A model generated the notes under the pieces. It did not search any database. It had not been told where the DNA came from and saw only the letters and a list, made by a program, of their open reading frames with translations. A stretch of DNA of 64,000 bases, taken from Strix aluco. Its lineage: Eukaryota > Chordata > Aves > Strigiformes > Strigidae. The stretch spans positions 108,626,610-108,690,609 of the forward strand of contig NC_133934.1 of the NCBI RefSeq assembly GCF_031877795.1. The letters run 5' to 3'. Position 1 is the stretch's first letter; each line of letters opens with the position of its first letter. The translations under genes were made by a program, and so were the position numbers. This document shows, piece after piece, positions 47,801-61,515 of the stretch.

Positions 47801-50800
47801 GTCTCAGATTTTGATTTTCTGAGAATGTTAAAAGGAAAATAAATGAGGTTATACAGGAGGAGGACTATCAGTTATTTGCAGTTCCTTGGGGCATTCACAA
47901 CTTATTTCAGAAGACAGAGAAATAGCTTTCTGTTTTGTACCTTAGAAAATTATTAATTCACCTAAGGATTCCAGCTGTTCAGCTGGACCTGATTTGAGTG
48001 ACCAGTTATCATGGTTGTTTCTCATGTAAATGGAGATTATCGGACAATCTCATGTATTGGATTTTGGTCTGCTGGCACTTCATAGACTATTTCAATAACA
48101 GTATTAAGCTTAGCTCTATAGCTTCCTGACCTTTCTTTGAAGAATGTTTTCAGGGATGAATAAATGACACAAAAAAGGCTTGTGATAAGGCACTTGTAGC
48201 AAATACTACAAGGTAAAGCAGCAGGAAATACTTGTTTCACTCTCCTGTTGCATATACCTCTAGCAGCCAGCTCAAGTGAGGTCATGCAGTCTGCTGACCA
48301 GCTGGCATTCCCACATCAAGTTTCTTTTAAAAAGTCTCATTTAAACTCATGCCAGCTGCTTCTGCCATTACTTTTTTACAGTCTTTGCAATTCTGCTTCC
48401 AAAGCAAGACTATTAATTCAAAAATACTTAATTTTGATTATAGTATTGTTTAACAAACACATTCATAAATTCAGAGATTGAATTGCAGAACTTCAAACAC
48501 CAAACAATAGCTAAAGACTTTTAAATACCATTACCAACACTGCTGTTCTGTACTTGTTAAATTACTGGAAGACATTGTTAAGGAGCATGCTATCTGCTGC
48601 TGGGAATATGTGAAGATTTATTTCATGTCTAAATGTAAACAAATATATTCATCTGTACTGTCTCTTTGGTTTTAAAAATTCTGTTAAAGAATAACCTGCC
48701 TCTTGCAAATGGAACACTTCTATTTTACATATAACTTTTATATTCTTCAGTCATAGGATGATACTAATAGTATAAAAATGAAAATACATTCCAATATACA
48801 AGAAGGGGAGAGTTTACACCCTGTTCATCTCATCAGTGCTACTTTGTAATGTCCAGATAACTATAAAAATACATTTTTCTTTCTTTAGGCATCAAGACTT
48901 CAGGGCACTGCCAGTATAATTTAATGTTAGTATCGAAGTCAAGCATATATATTTTCCATATAAAAGAGGTACATTTTTAATGACTATCAAATGTCAAAGA
49001 GAAAAGGTGTAGCTGATGACTCTCATGACAATGACAAACCTTTTTCCATAAATCACTGAATATGACTAATCTGATATTTGTAAGGAGTCTACCACTTTGA
49101 TTATGTATAACTTTCTGTGGTAAGCACAAAGCTATAGCACTTACTAGTGATATTTATGGTAGCACAATGCAAACTTAAAAATTATCTTCATGACTATTAC
49201 CCAGCTGCCAAAGATTTCACTTTGATGTAATTATGTTGTATTCTGGGTTTGTATTTACTTTCGTATACATTTCTATCAAGTCGGTAATTCATCAGTAACA
49301 GATTAGTGAAACAATATTTGTTTATTGTATCCATACAGTAAGGGCAGGATTAAAGAGAGACAAATGAACTAAAGAAGCAGAATTCAGGCCTGGATTAACA
49401 TCAAGCTTCAGACCAGAACTGAAGTTTAGATTTGTGCTGGAAGCTAAACTCTGAGTGTAATATCTTACCCAAGAGTACCAAAAACCTCACAGGCTGTCTT
49501 AGTAAAGTTTCAGCTCACAACTACAAAAACCTCACAGACTCCTAATATTTTCACTTTTTTGATCTATCATACCTGTAATTCATATAAACCAGCATCATAC
49601 TGTAAAATTAAGTTACAACAATGTACACTAGTCTAGAAAAGTGTATCCCTTTAAGTTTTGGATTCAATCGGAAACAGACATAAAAGCAAGTTGGATCTGA
49701 ACTGATTAAAGAGAACTGAAATGACATTCTGCCCCATCTTCCTGCCTTGGAAATGCCCTCTTCCAAATTCTGCTTCATCATCGTGCCCTTAAAAAAGTCC
49801 TTGAAATACAGAAACTCAGGTTACAAGAACATCCTCTTTTGCATCCTAGAACAGCCATCAGAAGCTGCCATCACTTTTCCACTTTCAAAGGAAAACACTG
49901 GCTTTTTCCTTCTCTCTCTGGAATATTTTAATTCTGTGGCTATGTTACTTAACTTGGTACAAGTGTTTGTGTGGGGCAGTAAATGGAATGAAAGACATTA
50001 TAGAACTTAACATTCTATACTATTGCCTCATACTTCCCTGAATAGATAATATCGTTGACACAAATGGCTGAACAAAAAAAAAAAAGTCATGAGAACTGAA
50101 GGCATGTGGGCACTGAAATATTTCAAGAATTGAATAATGCTTTCCTTTCTCTGTTTAGTCTGACAGATGACAATGTGTCTTGAACACTTCAGGACTGAAT
50201 GATGGAGAAGATGAAAAAGCCATTTGAGAAATGTCTTTCTTATTCCAAATACTTCACTTTGCATTTCAAGAGTGTGCCCAAGTTGGACATAATGTTTTTT
50301 TCACTTATGGCAATGTATGATCCACAGAAATGGTCCTAGTCACAATTCAGTCCTGACCTCCCTCCCCTGCAAATAAGGACTGCAAGTTTAAACTGGTCTT
50401 TGCAAACTGTGATCTTCAGGAAATGTTATTTTATTGTAACTTCTAATTGTGCATTTCAATGATATTTGTAATTGGAGAACCCTGTGGTTTTTCTTAGGAT
50501 GGGGAAATCTCTAGTGTTTCTAGTAGCCAAAAATCTTCAGACTTCTAGGAAATGTCCAGACTTCTTTAACTGTGCAAACTAGGGCCAGAATATAAAACTC
50601 CTCCTTGAGTGAAGCCAGCAAGACTGCTCACAACAGAGAACAATTTACTAGTGTATGGTGCTCAAAGCTGGTCTCTTAATTTTGTAGAAGTTCAAGAAAT
50701 AAGAAGATAAACATTTTACTTATATTTGTATATTGTAGCCTTTGTCCTCTCCAGTGCAGACCATGGTCTCATTATGGCGAGGAGTGGGACATGCGTGGTC

Positions 50801-52854
50801 CCCTCTGGGTACATGGCTGGGAAACTCAGCAGCTGCCTGCAGCACCCTGTGCACCAGCTGTCCTGCATGGACAGCCTGCAAGGTGAGCTGAAGACAGAAG
50901 GTGTGGGTCTTTTAAAAAAAACTTTTTAATGTTTTTTTAGCATTACTATTCTATCTGAAGAAAACACTATAATAATGACATGTGCAATCATGTGTGCAAA
51001 CACTGAAAGATCTACTCAGAATGAAGAACTTTGGATTAGTGAAAATCTCATATTTTTCAGATACAATATTTGCCTGAGCCACACTGAAACCAATGTCTTC
51101 CTAGGTTTCTCAAAAACTCAAGAGTCCAAAAAAATGTGTTTGGAAAACACATTTTCTGTGCTGCCTCTAAAAGCATCTTCCTTGAGCTTACAGCTGCTGA
51201 ACAAAATTGATATTCCAAGCAGTGCCATCAGCTGACATAGGCTGATCCAGATGGATGGGTTGCTATCAAGTCTAATAGTCTGGAAATCTCTTTCAGGAAT
51301 GCTCCATGAGAAGGAATCTGAAGTCATGGGAATCTTACAAGAGACAGTAGTCCCAAGGTCCTCTGGCTATCTGAAATCAAGGACTTTCAGGCTTTTTGTG
51401 TTCAATTTTAATGAAAATTCCCTGTAGTACAGGCAAATTTTAAGATTAAAGAAAGGGTAATGTCTGAAAAATTATGTGAATTTCAACTTCAGACCAAATA
51501 TGTTTTGTCCTTGATAGGTCATTTACTATATTCTTAACAGATCTTCCACATTTAAAACATTACATAAGCCATAAATGTTACAAGTGATTTTAAGAATCTA
51601 CCTTCAGTTTGGCTAAGACTTTAATTTCCTAACACCCTACAATATATCTCAAGGAGCCTGCAACAAGGACCGGGCGAGTCAAGTTATAGAAATTTTCATT
51701 TCTAACAAAACTGAAGCTTGACATGCAACGTTATCACATGAACAAATGAGAGCTTAGAGCTTAATAGAAAGATTTCAGAGAACTCAGGGAAATTGACTAT
51801 CCTATTTCTGAAGACAAGGGACTAAAATCAAAACAATACAAACATATTTTCTTAAGACCCAATTTGTAATGATTTATAATTGCTTGAACATGCATAGATA
51901 AATCCTGTTTTTAAACAAAGACTTCTCTAAAAACTTTAAGCACTTAAAATATTTTAAACAATGTTATAGTCTCTTGCTTGATGTGATCAGTTTTAAGTAG
52001 ACTATACATTGTTTTAATATGACCATGGACATTGCTGACACCATAAAAGCACTGATTACAATCATTATCTCTGACATTTCAGCAACATTGACAGAATTTG
52101 TAAGAGACACGTTTTTATTTAGGGGACAATTAGTCCACAAGAAGGAAATTTTTTACATTAAGGCAGGGACTTATAAAATAGCAAATCTAACACTGTTTTT
52201 TTCTGTCCCCACCCCTGGGTCCACAACAAGAAGTCATGAAGGGACTCTGCCATGGGACAGGGGAGTCCAGGCCTACAGCTTGTGCTTGAGTGGTGGCACA
52301 GGGCTGTTTGCAGATCAAAAAAGACTTTCACGAAACTTCCAGCACTGTAAGTCTTGGCTGAACAGTAGGAGCCTGAGACCCCTTCCAGCAGGGTGGCAGA
52401 GTCCAGTGAGGCTGCAGACCTGGAGTGCACAGCCCTACCCTGGAAAGGCTCCTGCAGCTGCCTAACCCAGAGCTGCAGACGCTGCCTGGCAGCTTTACAT
52501 CTGGCCACGTTCAGAATCCAGGTCAGGTTCAAATTCTCTGAAAGTTTGTTAAATCTCAGACATTTTGGACAAGACATTCAAGACTCAACAAAATGGCATT
52601 TTAAAATTAAATTCTTTCACTGTGCAATTCACAACAAATACTGTGAGTTAGCTCATTATGTAAACAGCAAAGGGTTGAATTTTGGCTGCTTTCAGTACCT
52701 CTAGTCTATCGTTCTTTCTAACCAGAATATCAGTCTCTAGTGTGGTGCTAATCAAGCTTCTTCTTTCTCTTGATACTTACATGAGTGTTACACATTATCT
52801 GACTTTTTTTTGACAGTCACTAATAGATATTGTTCCCCACAAAAGCCTCTGACA

Positions 52855-52900
52855 TGAGAAAATAATTATCCCCATTTTGAAGCCAAAGGATAAAACACTA
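52855..52900 (+). repeat. Possible MIR-like fragment
   Basis: 'gaaaataattatccccattt' then 'tgaagccaaaggata' resembles the MIR segment around 'attatccccattttacagatgagg' in decayed form. Confidence 0.35.
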
Positions 52901-54699
52901 GCTGTACTTTATATGGTTGGTATAGGACAACTGTGGATGCACCAGAGTATTAACCTGATTTCTGGAGTCCCCATTCCTGTCAGCTGTGCTCACTTTAGAA
53001 CCTTTCTTCCCATCTTTTTTCCCCTTTACGGCAGCAGTACAGTCTCAACGCCACATTTTTGTATTTCAGCTGCATGTATTTAATTATGAGTCACCATCCC
53101 AAAAGAAGAACAAAGTGATTATACTTCCATGTGAATTTACAGAATGTTTATCTGGTTAGATACATGAATGAAAATAATGTATGAGCATATAAATAGAAAA
53201 TAAAAGCTTTATTGTGGCTCCTTTGAAAGTCTGGAATGCATCTCAGAAGACAAAAAGGAAACCAAAAAAAGTCTTTATTCCATCTGATAAATGTTTGTTC
53301 TCTAAAATTTTTAATCCATGGCAGAGAAGGATAATGAAACAAGCCTACCACTAATGGCTAAATCTATTAGCTCCATTTTTATTTTAAGCACAAGAATATT
53401 CAGAAAAATTAATTAAAAAATGAGGTATAAAGGTGTTTAATTAATCAGCATGAAAATGAAAATAGCTAAGATTTATGATTGTTAAATGCTGGATTATTCT
53501 GAGAATTAACATGATCCTTAATATTACTATTTTGGCAGAAATATAACAGTTTTTTCATTTCTGTTAGCTGAATGTGGATTTTGAAATAGGATCACTTCCT
53601 ACAGAGCTGTTTTTGAGGGTCAGAAAAATAAAAAAATGCATTCACAGGCCATATTCTCTTTCCTTTCATCACACAGTGTTTCCCCAGCCATTGAAGAGTT
53701 CCCTCGTGGGCTTTCCAGACCCATTTTCTGTGATTGTAGCTTCAATTATTCCATATACCAGATAAGCAGTATCTCCAAAACCTGAAAAAACTTATTTTCA
53801 TTCTTAGTTCTGAGAGTAAGGAGCACTTCCAGAAAAGAAAAAAAGCCGAAGTGCTGAACCAATGCTAGCGTATTTCCTAAGACGGAGATGGGGGGCCTCA
53901 TACGACTTTATAGGTACTTGCACTTTAGTAGTTTCAATACAAGTTTAATCCATTATTCTACTCACTCAGGGCTCTCTGGGGAGATAAGCACAGCCTTGCC
54001 ACATGCATAGGTTAGGGGATTTTATGGAGCTTCAACATCAACCCTTCTCAGTGACCCTCACTTGCTCCCCTTGCTTGTACTGCAGATAGAACATTCAGAA
54101 GAAGAACCTTTAGTTCTAGGAGAGGAAGGGCTACAGCAAGCCCTAATCCTCTGTTTGTGGCATCATAACAGTATCCACAGCAACTAAATGTGATGTGATA
54201 CAGAAAGGAATGTGACTTCAAGTGATAGCAGCTGATGAATGACTTAAGAAGCAAAAACCCTGTTGTCATGCAGATACCCCCAGCAGTGGCATATGCATGA
54301 GGCAAATGAAATACACACATCTGAAATACCCACAGAAAAAATGTGTTTTCTGGCAAGTGTCATTTCTGCCTCAGGATACACTTCAGTCACCACAACAAAA
54401 CACTCTGAGGAATGGAGCAAGCCAAAGATGGCAACAGAGTCCCCAAGCCACCTCTGTCAATCACTCTCTGGCTATTTGTTTAAAAGAGTGGTGAGAAATA
54501 TAAGTAACTACATACATTTTCTGTATTTTTCATTTTTCAGAGTTCACTTATTATCTGTGTTGAATAAACAATACAGATGAGAAGACCAAGGATAAACCCA
54601 AAGTCTGGAGTGCAGTAAACTGTTTAGAAATTGGCCCTGAGACTTTGGAATCGGGGAAAGAAAGTTCTTTTCCCAGACCCACCTCAGATTTGCCTTAAG

Positions 54700-54805
54700 A
54701 GTATGACAAAGACCTTTTTGTTGTGTCTCTACAATACCTAGCACAATGGGGCCCTGATCCATGACTGGAGCCTCTAGGCATTGCCACAGTACAAACAAAT
54801 AACAA
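54700..54805 (+). repeat. Ancient amniote repeat 3' end
   Basis: Best-preserved copy of the family in the window: 'ctacaatacctagcacaatg', 'gggccctgatccatgactgg', 'agcctctaggcattgccaca', 'gtacaaacaaataacaatag'. This is the 3' block of a repeat seen across turtles, crocodilians and birds, whose tail is normally (TAA)n. Compare 15480-15642 and 61430-61515. Confidence 0.75.
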
Positions 54806-55156
54806 TAGCTAGCAGCCAGAGACATTGCTGGGAATTGCTTAGCAGGCAAGCAAGCTTCTTATAGAAAGAAGTGTGTGTTCTGAGCACTTATTCAGTTCAC
54901 ACAGCCTGGGGTTTCAGAACATTCTTTGTTGAAAAAAAGCAACCGTTGGAAGTACCCCCTTGACCCTGAATCATGGCCAAGAAGGTGGAAGATATTAGAG
55001 CCACTTCTTGCGTACTACAGCACTGGAACGATCTTCAAGGAAGTGAGTTTGGTGTGTGTTTGACCAAGGAATGGTCCAATAATGTCACAGCAATTATGTA
55101 AAACACCCATGCTGTGAGCAAACACATAGTATGAAATCTTTACTTGACATGTCTAC

Positions 55157-55179
55157 CTATTTATGTGGTGCATAAATAG
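55157..55179. repeat. Perfect 9-bp inverted repeat
   Basis: CTATTTATG, spacer TGGTG, CATAAATAG. Too short to assign a function. Confidence 0.8.
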
Positions 55180-55239
55180 ATACATCTGGAAAAAAAAAAA
55201 AAAATCTGCTGTTTCAGGCATTGGGCTAGTACAGTGAAA

Positions 55240-55410
55240 ACTTCCACCTTATTCCTGACTCTGGCACAGATATTTGCATGCCCTTTGGCAATTCACTTCA
55301 CATGCCTTTCTTTTCTTCCTTAAAACAAAAGGAAAACAAGAATACTTTCTCTGCCTCACAGGCATCTTGAAGATTCCTAAGCACTATTAAACATACAGAT
55401 GCTGCTGAGG
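55240..55410 (+). repeat. Ancient SINE/LINE fragment
   Basis: The order 'cctgactctggcacagat', 'ctttggcaattcacttcaca', then 'tttctctgcctcacaggcat', 'cttgaagattcctaagcact' follows the old block 'ccttgggcaagtcacttcac...tacctcacagggatgttgtgaggatt...aagcgctt'. Confidence 0.6.
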
Positions 55411-56204
55411 TGAGGCCAAAAAGATATGTAGAAACCTAGACAAGTCCATCCCTGAACTTTAGGATGAGAACTCAAGTCGAGGTTACACAGAAAATAATTT
55501 CCAGATTGCATTGCTGCTACTGCATTTTTTCTCCTAAATATGGATGGGTCTGTCTTTAAAAGTATTACATGATTTCACTAATTCCCCACCTCCATTGTTT
55601 TTTGCCATTCTTCAACAGTTCTCTAACTATTCTGTCAGTTTTAATGTGCATAGATTGCGTGAAAGCTGAGCAATAATCTTGACTTCTGAAAAATATAAGT
55701 GTCTTTCTCTGTCCAGGTCCATGCCCACAGGGAGAATATCCAACTTACTCTTTCCAGATCATTAAATATATTACACATCAAGACTAACACAAGTTTTTTA
55801 GTTAAATCCCATCAGTAGACCCCCTTTCTGGAGTGCCTTCAGTGCTGGGTGTAAGCCAGCACAGGCAGGGTAGGGCTACACTCTAGTTCTCGCATTTCAG
55901 TTTGCTACTGTTTTTCATATGAAGAAACTCTGTCTTGACATTAGATTTTACATCATGACTCTTGTTTATTTCTATCTAGAACAAAGTCTGTAGACAAAGT
56001 CAATATATTTTATCAGACTAACTAGCAGGCAAGCTTTCAGGCACACAAGTCATTCTTCAAGCCTCTTTTTTCACTCTCTCACACTGTAGACTTCATCTGA
56101 TTCAGTCATTTCTTACAGGCAAAAAAGACATTTCAAGAAAGTCATTCCCTGTTGCTGCAGCTGCCATCCACTGGGCCAAAAAGATGAAAATGTGTCAAAC
56201 ATCA

Positions 56205-56300
56205 CTTCCCTATGTTATAGAACTGGAGAAACACAGAGGCACAAGTGGGCCAACCTGCCTAATGCTGCACAAACTCAGCTGTAGAATGGTGTAGCAACAT
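56205..56300 (+). repeat. MIR-like ancient SINE fragment
   Basis: 'atgttatagaactggagaaa', 'cacagaggcacaagtgggcc', 'aacctgcctaatgctgcaca' follows the MIR pattern 'attttacagatgaggaaactgaggcacagag...acttgcccaaggtcacac'. Confidence 0.5.
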
Positions 56301-59300
56301 GCTTGCTCTAAGCACTATTTTTCAGCCTTGAGCATGAAATTCCTCACATGAAAAAATATGAGCCTTGCTCATCCTGTTTTCTCATACACCAAGAATTTCT
56401 TTAAGGCATATGGATATACACAAAATATTTTTTTCCCCGTCTTACTGAAAGAGACACCAAAGCTGCAATTCTTTTCCCAACAGTTAGCTGTTTTCCCACC
56501 CACCCAGCTGTTCTTCCTGTCTCCCACTTCTTTCACAACAGAGTTGTCTGACATGACTGATCTCCTTTGAGTATCTTGCCTCTCTCTGCAGTTATCGCTG
56601 TCCTTTATGTTCTGCAGAGAACAATTCAGGTATTTGCAGAATGTTCAGGCAGCAGGTGGGGAACTTGGTTATCAGCAGAGTTACATACAACCACAACATG
56701 GAGCGGGGAGAGTTGCAATGGCTCTTCTGTTACATATGGGGAGCTGCCCCACTGGGTAGTAGTAATCTTTAACACTTCTGTCTTCTGGCAGTATTTCTGT
56801 CTCTCATAGTAGGGGCAGGAGACAAAAAAGTATGGGAAGAAAGGATCCAACCTGTCGCCAACATGGAATTGAAGGGACCTGTGTCTTCCATATAGAGATA
56901 GGGGTGACAATAGGCACACAATGCGGACATTTAGAGGGTGAGTTAGGGTGTAAGAGTACCTTTAGCAGTTTAAAAGACACAGCACCATTAATGATTTTTT
57001 TTCAAAGTCAGACCCAATTACAACTGTTTACAGAGCCCTTTCTCTCTCCCTCAGAGACTTTGGCTAAATTCCCATCATTTCCGGGATCGGACCCAATTAT
57101 GCCACTGACCACAGCATTCTGACTGCTTAATGCAATTCCATGGCAAGGACAGGGAACTCCCAGAAACAAGAAAGGGCTTGATTTGCTCCACACTGTACCT
57201 GGAAACAGCTCCCAAAGCAACATGTTATGCCAAATAACTCTGCCTCAGAGTGGCCAATTAATTTGTGCAATTCTAGATTAAAACAAAGACTATTCCTTAT
57301 GTTTTCTTTTTGAACAGCATTTTTTTTTCCAGGTAAAAATTGTTGGCAGAGTTTCCCCTTGGCTGAAATTTCAGAGCTGTGTAATCTTTGTTCTAGTGTT
57401 TCCATGAACACAGTGCTAAGAGGCAATTAAAAGGTGGTGAGGCAGGGGAAACAGGTGGTAAGGGTGAAGGAGGATATAGCAGGTTAAATTTACACAGTAC
57501 TTGTACATATCAGGGAAACCTTCAGTTCTTAGAAAAATCCCATGTTATCCCAGGTCTGACCTGTCTCAGCAAGTGTGCTTACTCACAGTGGCAAACAACA
57601 GTGTTTGAAATGCACTGCAAGATTATTTATTGACTTATTTCATACCATCATTTCAGTTTATATCAACACTCAGAGAAGTACTATATTATTCAGATTTGTC
57701 CTTGGCTGATCTTCTACTCAAGATTGTTATGAGCTTTTCTGTCATTTATAGAGTACCATAAGTTATTAACAACTAAGGAAAAAAAAATACAGGACAGAAT
57801 AGAAACTCCCCGTTGAAAAAACAGTTGAGAGACTTATGCGAGTACAATGCAGTTCAGTAAGTACAGAGCAAACACAGTGGCATGTGACAGCTGCAGAAGG
57901 AATGCTCTGTGGAACAGATAGCATTTCAGGAGGGCTTAGTCAGAACAAAGTGAGGTGATATTTGTAAGAAATAGCATTTCTAATAAACACTTTGGCAAAC
58001 TCTGAAAAGAAGACATTTCAAGGGCCTACGTTATGAGAAATCAAATCACTGGCTAAAATTATCCAAAGTATGAGGAAGATGGCAGGAAAGTAATTTTATC
58101 TTTTATGCAGTGTGTAAGAAGACCAAAAAGGCCTTCAAGGAAATGGGGCAACTATGGGACTGTTTGATGGTTTTCAAGTCTTCTAATCAGGTTACAGAAA
58201 TGTCATCACATTAAACATGGATGCTTTTTAGATGGGTGAAAAAAATGGGCATTTGCCAATTAACTATACCATTGACTCTTCCTCCAAACATTACTTTTCT
58301 GAAGTTACCTTTATGTTTTACCTTACATGGCACAGCACTTTTGGGAAACTGTATTACCATGGCTAATGTGGTCAAGGCTTCATGGTCAACTGCAGCATCT
58401 CAAAATCTAGTGTCATCGCACAGCTTTGATTTTTCTTATCTTGAAAGTTGGTCTGACAAAATTGAATAAGAAGACAGAAGCAGACAATATCTTCTCTTCC
58501 ATGGCTATGGCCCAAGAAAGTTTTAAACTGTAACAGTAGTATGCTTTCTCTTTCACTGTTTCTTTTGGTCCCTAAATCCCATTTTACTCACTTAGCACTC
58601 ACCTCTTCCTGTCTTCACCTTCTCTCTAGCACTCAGAAGCCAATACCCTGCACAGTCCTAGGTCTTCCCATCAGTCAGCCCAGCCCAGGATTCAGAGCTT
58701 AATTTCTTGGAAGACTAGGCCTTGAAGGCCTAATGCTTAAACAATTAATCAGTCTGGCTTTCTTTCCAGAGATTAAGAAATCCTCTGGAGGACCCTAATC
58801 CAACTAAACACTTAAGTAGGTGCCCTACTTTAAAATTATGAATCTCCTTTGTTGAGTGGAAGTAATATATCTGAGAGTATACTTTAAGGCCAAACAGGAA
58901 AACTGAAAGACAAGGCAGGAATAAGGTACAAGATTCTGATTCTTAATTGCATGTTAGGAATATTAATTCACTACCAGTTTCTCAAATTACTTCATTAATA
59001 AGCAGCACTGAAAAGATAACGTATACATAATACTTTTCTATTGGCTCTTGAATGTAGATGGACTAGACCTCACAGAAATCTGAGAAGAACAAAGCCCATC
59101 ATTCATTCTTTAATGAATTCTCACCTTTTTCCAAAGAGAAACCGTACTTTGTATAGAGAATAGGGACTTAATTTTCTCTGGCCTAATCTTGAGGATTTCC
59201 AGTAGGCACGAGAGTATTGTCATCGTTGTAACTGACAATGACAGCAGTACGTCAGTGGTAATATTACTGGGGTACTGAGCTGCTATAGCCTAACGTACAG

Positions 59301-60358
59301 TACTGTTTATCTGGATATCACATGAGCTTGGGCACTTTACCATTACCCAATATGTGGCCAAGTAACTTGTCACATGGAAACTGTTTGAGATGGAAAAATA
59401 CAGATGCCCCTTCTCACAGCTGTAGAGAAACTGGGTATTTCTCCACTGTACACTTGTTCCTAAACAAGAATCAAGTTCTGCATGTTGTAAAAGTCCCCCT
59501 GAAGGACTGCTTGGGAGTCATAAGTCATACTTGTTTCTGTTTTCTCCACATCTTTATTCCTATCATTTTCTTTTCAGTTTCTCTCTCCATGTCCAGCCTT
59601 TCCTTCTCTTTTTACTACTCTTTTCCATCACTCCTTTTTGCTTCAGTTAAAAGCAAAGAAATATACATGTCTCCTTTATTCAAGTTGAGCTCTTGCACAC
59701 TTCTGCTGTTATTAGGATTGTGTCAAGGCACTTCTCTGTGAACAGAGGCTTCTATGGATAAAGCAACATTCATGTGCCTTCACAGCTGCAAGGCCAAGTA
59801 CTTCAAAGAAATTTGACAAGGAATAACTAACAAGGAGGAGGTGCATCTTTCTAACTCAAGGGCAATGGTAGTTAGCTTATAGACTGATACTAGCAGTGTC
59901 AATTCCTTTGTATACACTCTATTTCTTAGACTATAAAATTGCAGATATTTTGATTATCTATAGCTGTGTTTAAAGTTTGGGGTTTCGGTGTGTATTTTTT
60001 TTTTTTTAGTTTGGCCTAGGTCACTACATTTAGGGATGTTTACCCCTATCTTTATCTCCTGTTCATTGCTCTAGCGTTATTTTATCTGGTCTCCTGAGAA
60101 GAAACACCTTCCAATACCATGCTACTGCTTGCCTGTCTGCCTTCCCTCTCCCTGTAACTTCTGTAATCCATTTACTTTTTACAGCCAAAACCAACCACAG
60201 ATTGCCACTCTCTGAAACAGGAGATCTTCATGCATTTTGTGAAAACCCAACAGCTGGAGAGATGGAAGAGACAAGTTAAAGGCTACTTGAAGGAAATGTT
60301 ACTCTGTGTGCATCATAGCTATCGGTTCTGTTTGATGTGCCAGGATGGTGCACTAATC

Positions 60359-60411
60359 CACATAGCTAGCCAACCAGCACAGCTAGCCAACCCACACAGC
60401 TAGCTGACCCC
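60359..60411. repeat. Three-copy 17-18 bp minisatellite
   Basis: Units CACATAGCTAGCCAACC (60359-60375), AGCACAGCTAGCCAACCC (60376-60393) and ACACAGCTAGCTGACCCC (60394-60411). Each contains the palindrome GCTAGC or a one-base variant. Confidence 0.8.
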
Positions 60412-61104
60412 TAACTGCATATCTCCAAAGCAGCCTCAGGTGATGCTGTCTCTTGCTCAGCCTACAGTGAGAGGAGCATGGGATCACTTGGCAGATGCAA
60501 GTTGGGACAGAAGTGAAAAACTGGAGGTACTACAGGACCTGAGTATCAGGTGGGGATATTGCTAGCCAGAGACTTCATAGAGTCTGCTATGTAAGGAGCA
60601 AAGGCTGATTTAGGAGCCTAAAATTATGCGAGGTAAGCCCATATGTGGTATTCATTGCATCATTTGTTTTGTAAATATTTATGGTGCATTTTGACTTTCC
60701 CCTTGTCGGAAGCTTGTTCCTCTAGCTGCCATAGAGTTCAGCCATGAGTTTGCACTGTGTACATTGCACACGTACATAACACAGAGTATTTGTATTTATG
60801 CTTCAGTTAGTTATATTCCTTTCTGTTTGCATTTCTGCTTTCCAGAAGCTTTCACGAATCTGTCAGGGGTCAATTTATGGGGCCAATAAAAGGCAAGCTC
60901 TAGACTTTTCATGGCATTTCAGGTCACAGATATGACAATTCATTTAAAAGACCAGTTCTTAGATTAATTCACCTTCATAAATGAAACCCTGAGGCAACAA
61001 AAGACCACAAAAAACAAATACTGACTCAACATGAGACAATGGGTCACTTCAGGTTTAAGTGAATATTAAGATATTCTATTTATTCTTCAAACCCTCATAC
61101 ATAT

Positions 61105-61153
61105 GGTAGAACTTGTTTTTCATGTACACTGTAGAATTTGTATTGTGTACATT
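61105..61153. repeat. Two imperfect tandem units of about 25 bp
   Basis: GGTAGAACTTGTTTTTCATG followed by TACACT, then GTAGAATTTGTATTGTGTAC followed by ATT. Similarity is imperfect and could be chance. Confidence 0.35.
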
Positions 61154-61429
61154 GAAAGATTTTTTTTTTCTTCCTGGTAATGGGGAATCTGTGTTATTTG
61201 CACATTGCGAAACTTGTTCCACAGGTATGTTGTGAAATTTTATTGGGCATTTTACAGTTTGTGATTCATGTCATGTAAATGTTGTTCAGCTCAGCTTTGT
61301 TTTACTGATTTATGAGTACTGCATGAATGTGATTTGTTGTTTGATTTTCCTGGGATGCAAGGATAATATTACTGTTAAAAAAGTCAACACTAACTTATAC
61401 TTTCCTTTCTGAGCCTGCAAGAGTTTTTA

Positions 61430-61515
61430 AGGTACAAACTGTATCTCTGATATTCTTAACACTTAATACAATAGCACCCAATCCTGGTTGTCTTAATCAG
61501 GGGCTCATGCAATAG
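61430..61515 (+). repeat. Ancient amniote repeat 3' end
   Basis: 'tacaaactgtatctctgata', 'cacttaatacaatagcaccc', 'aatcctggttgtcttaatca', 'ggggctcatgcaatag' keeps the order of the copies at 15480 and 54700, more decayed and without a (TAA)n tail. Confidence 0.5.

Larger units (their letters stand above)
40250..54690. other. Intergenic DNA upstream of DIO2, part 3
   Basis: No coding exon is supported. Longer frames (43758-44159 minus, 133 codons; 52019-52465 plus, 148 codons; 52158-52577 minus, 139 codons) resemble nothing I know, and the last two occupy the same GC-richer patch on opposite strands. Ancient repeat fragments are suspected at 40440-40560, 41715-41830 and 52855-52900. The remainder is AT-rich with no recognisable feature. 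Confidence 0.6.

Noticed and set aside
52019..52577. Opposed frames of 148 and 139 codons in a GC-richer patch
   Set aside because: Both strands open at the same place, which points to composition and not selection. No domain recognised. An unidentified old repeat is possible.
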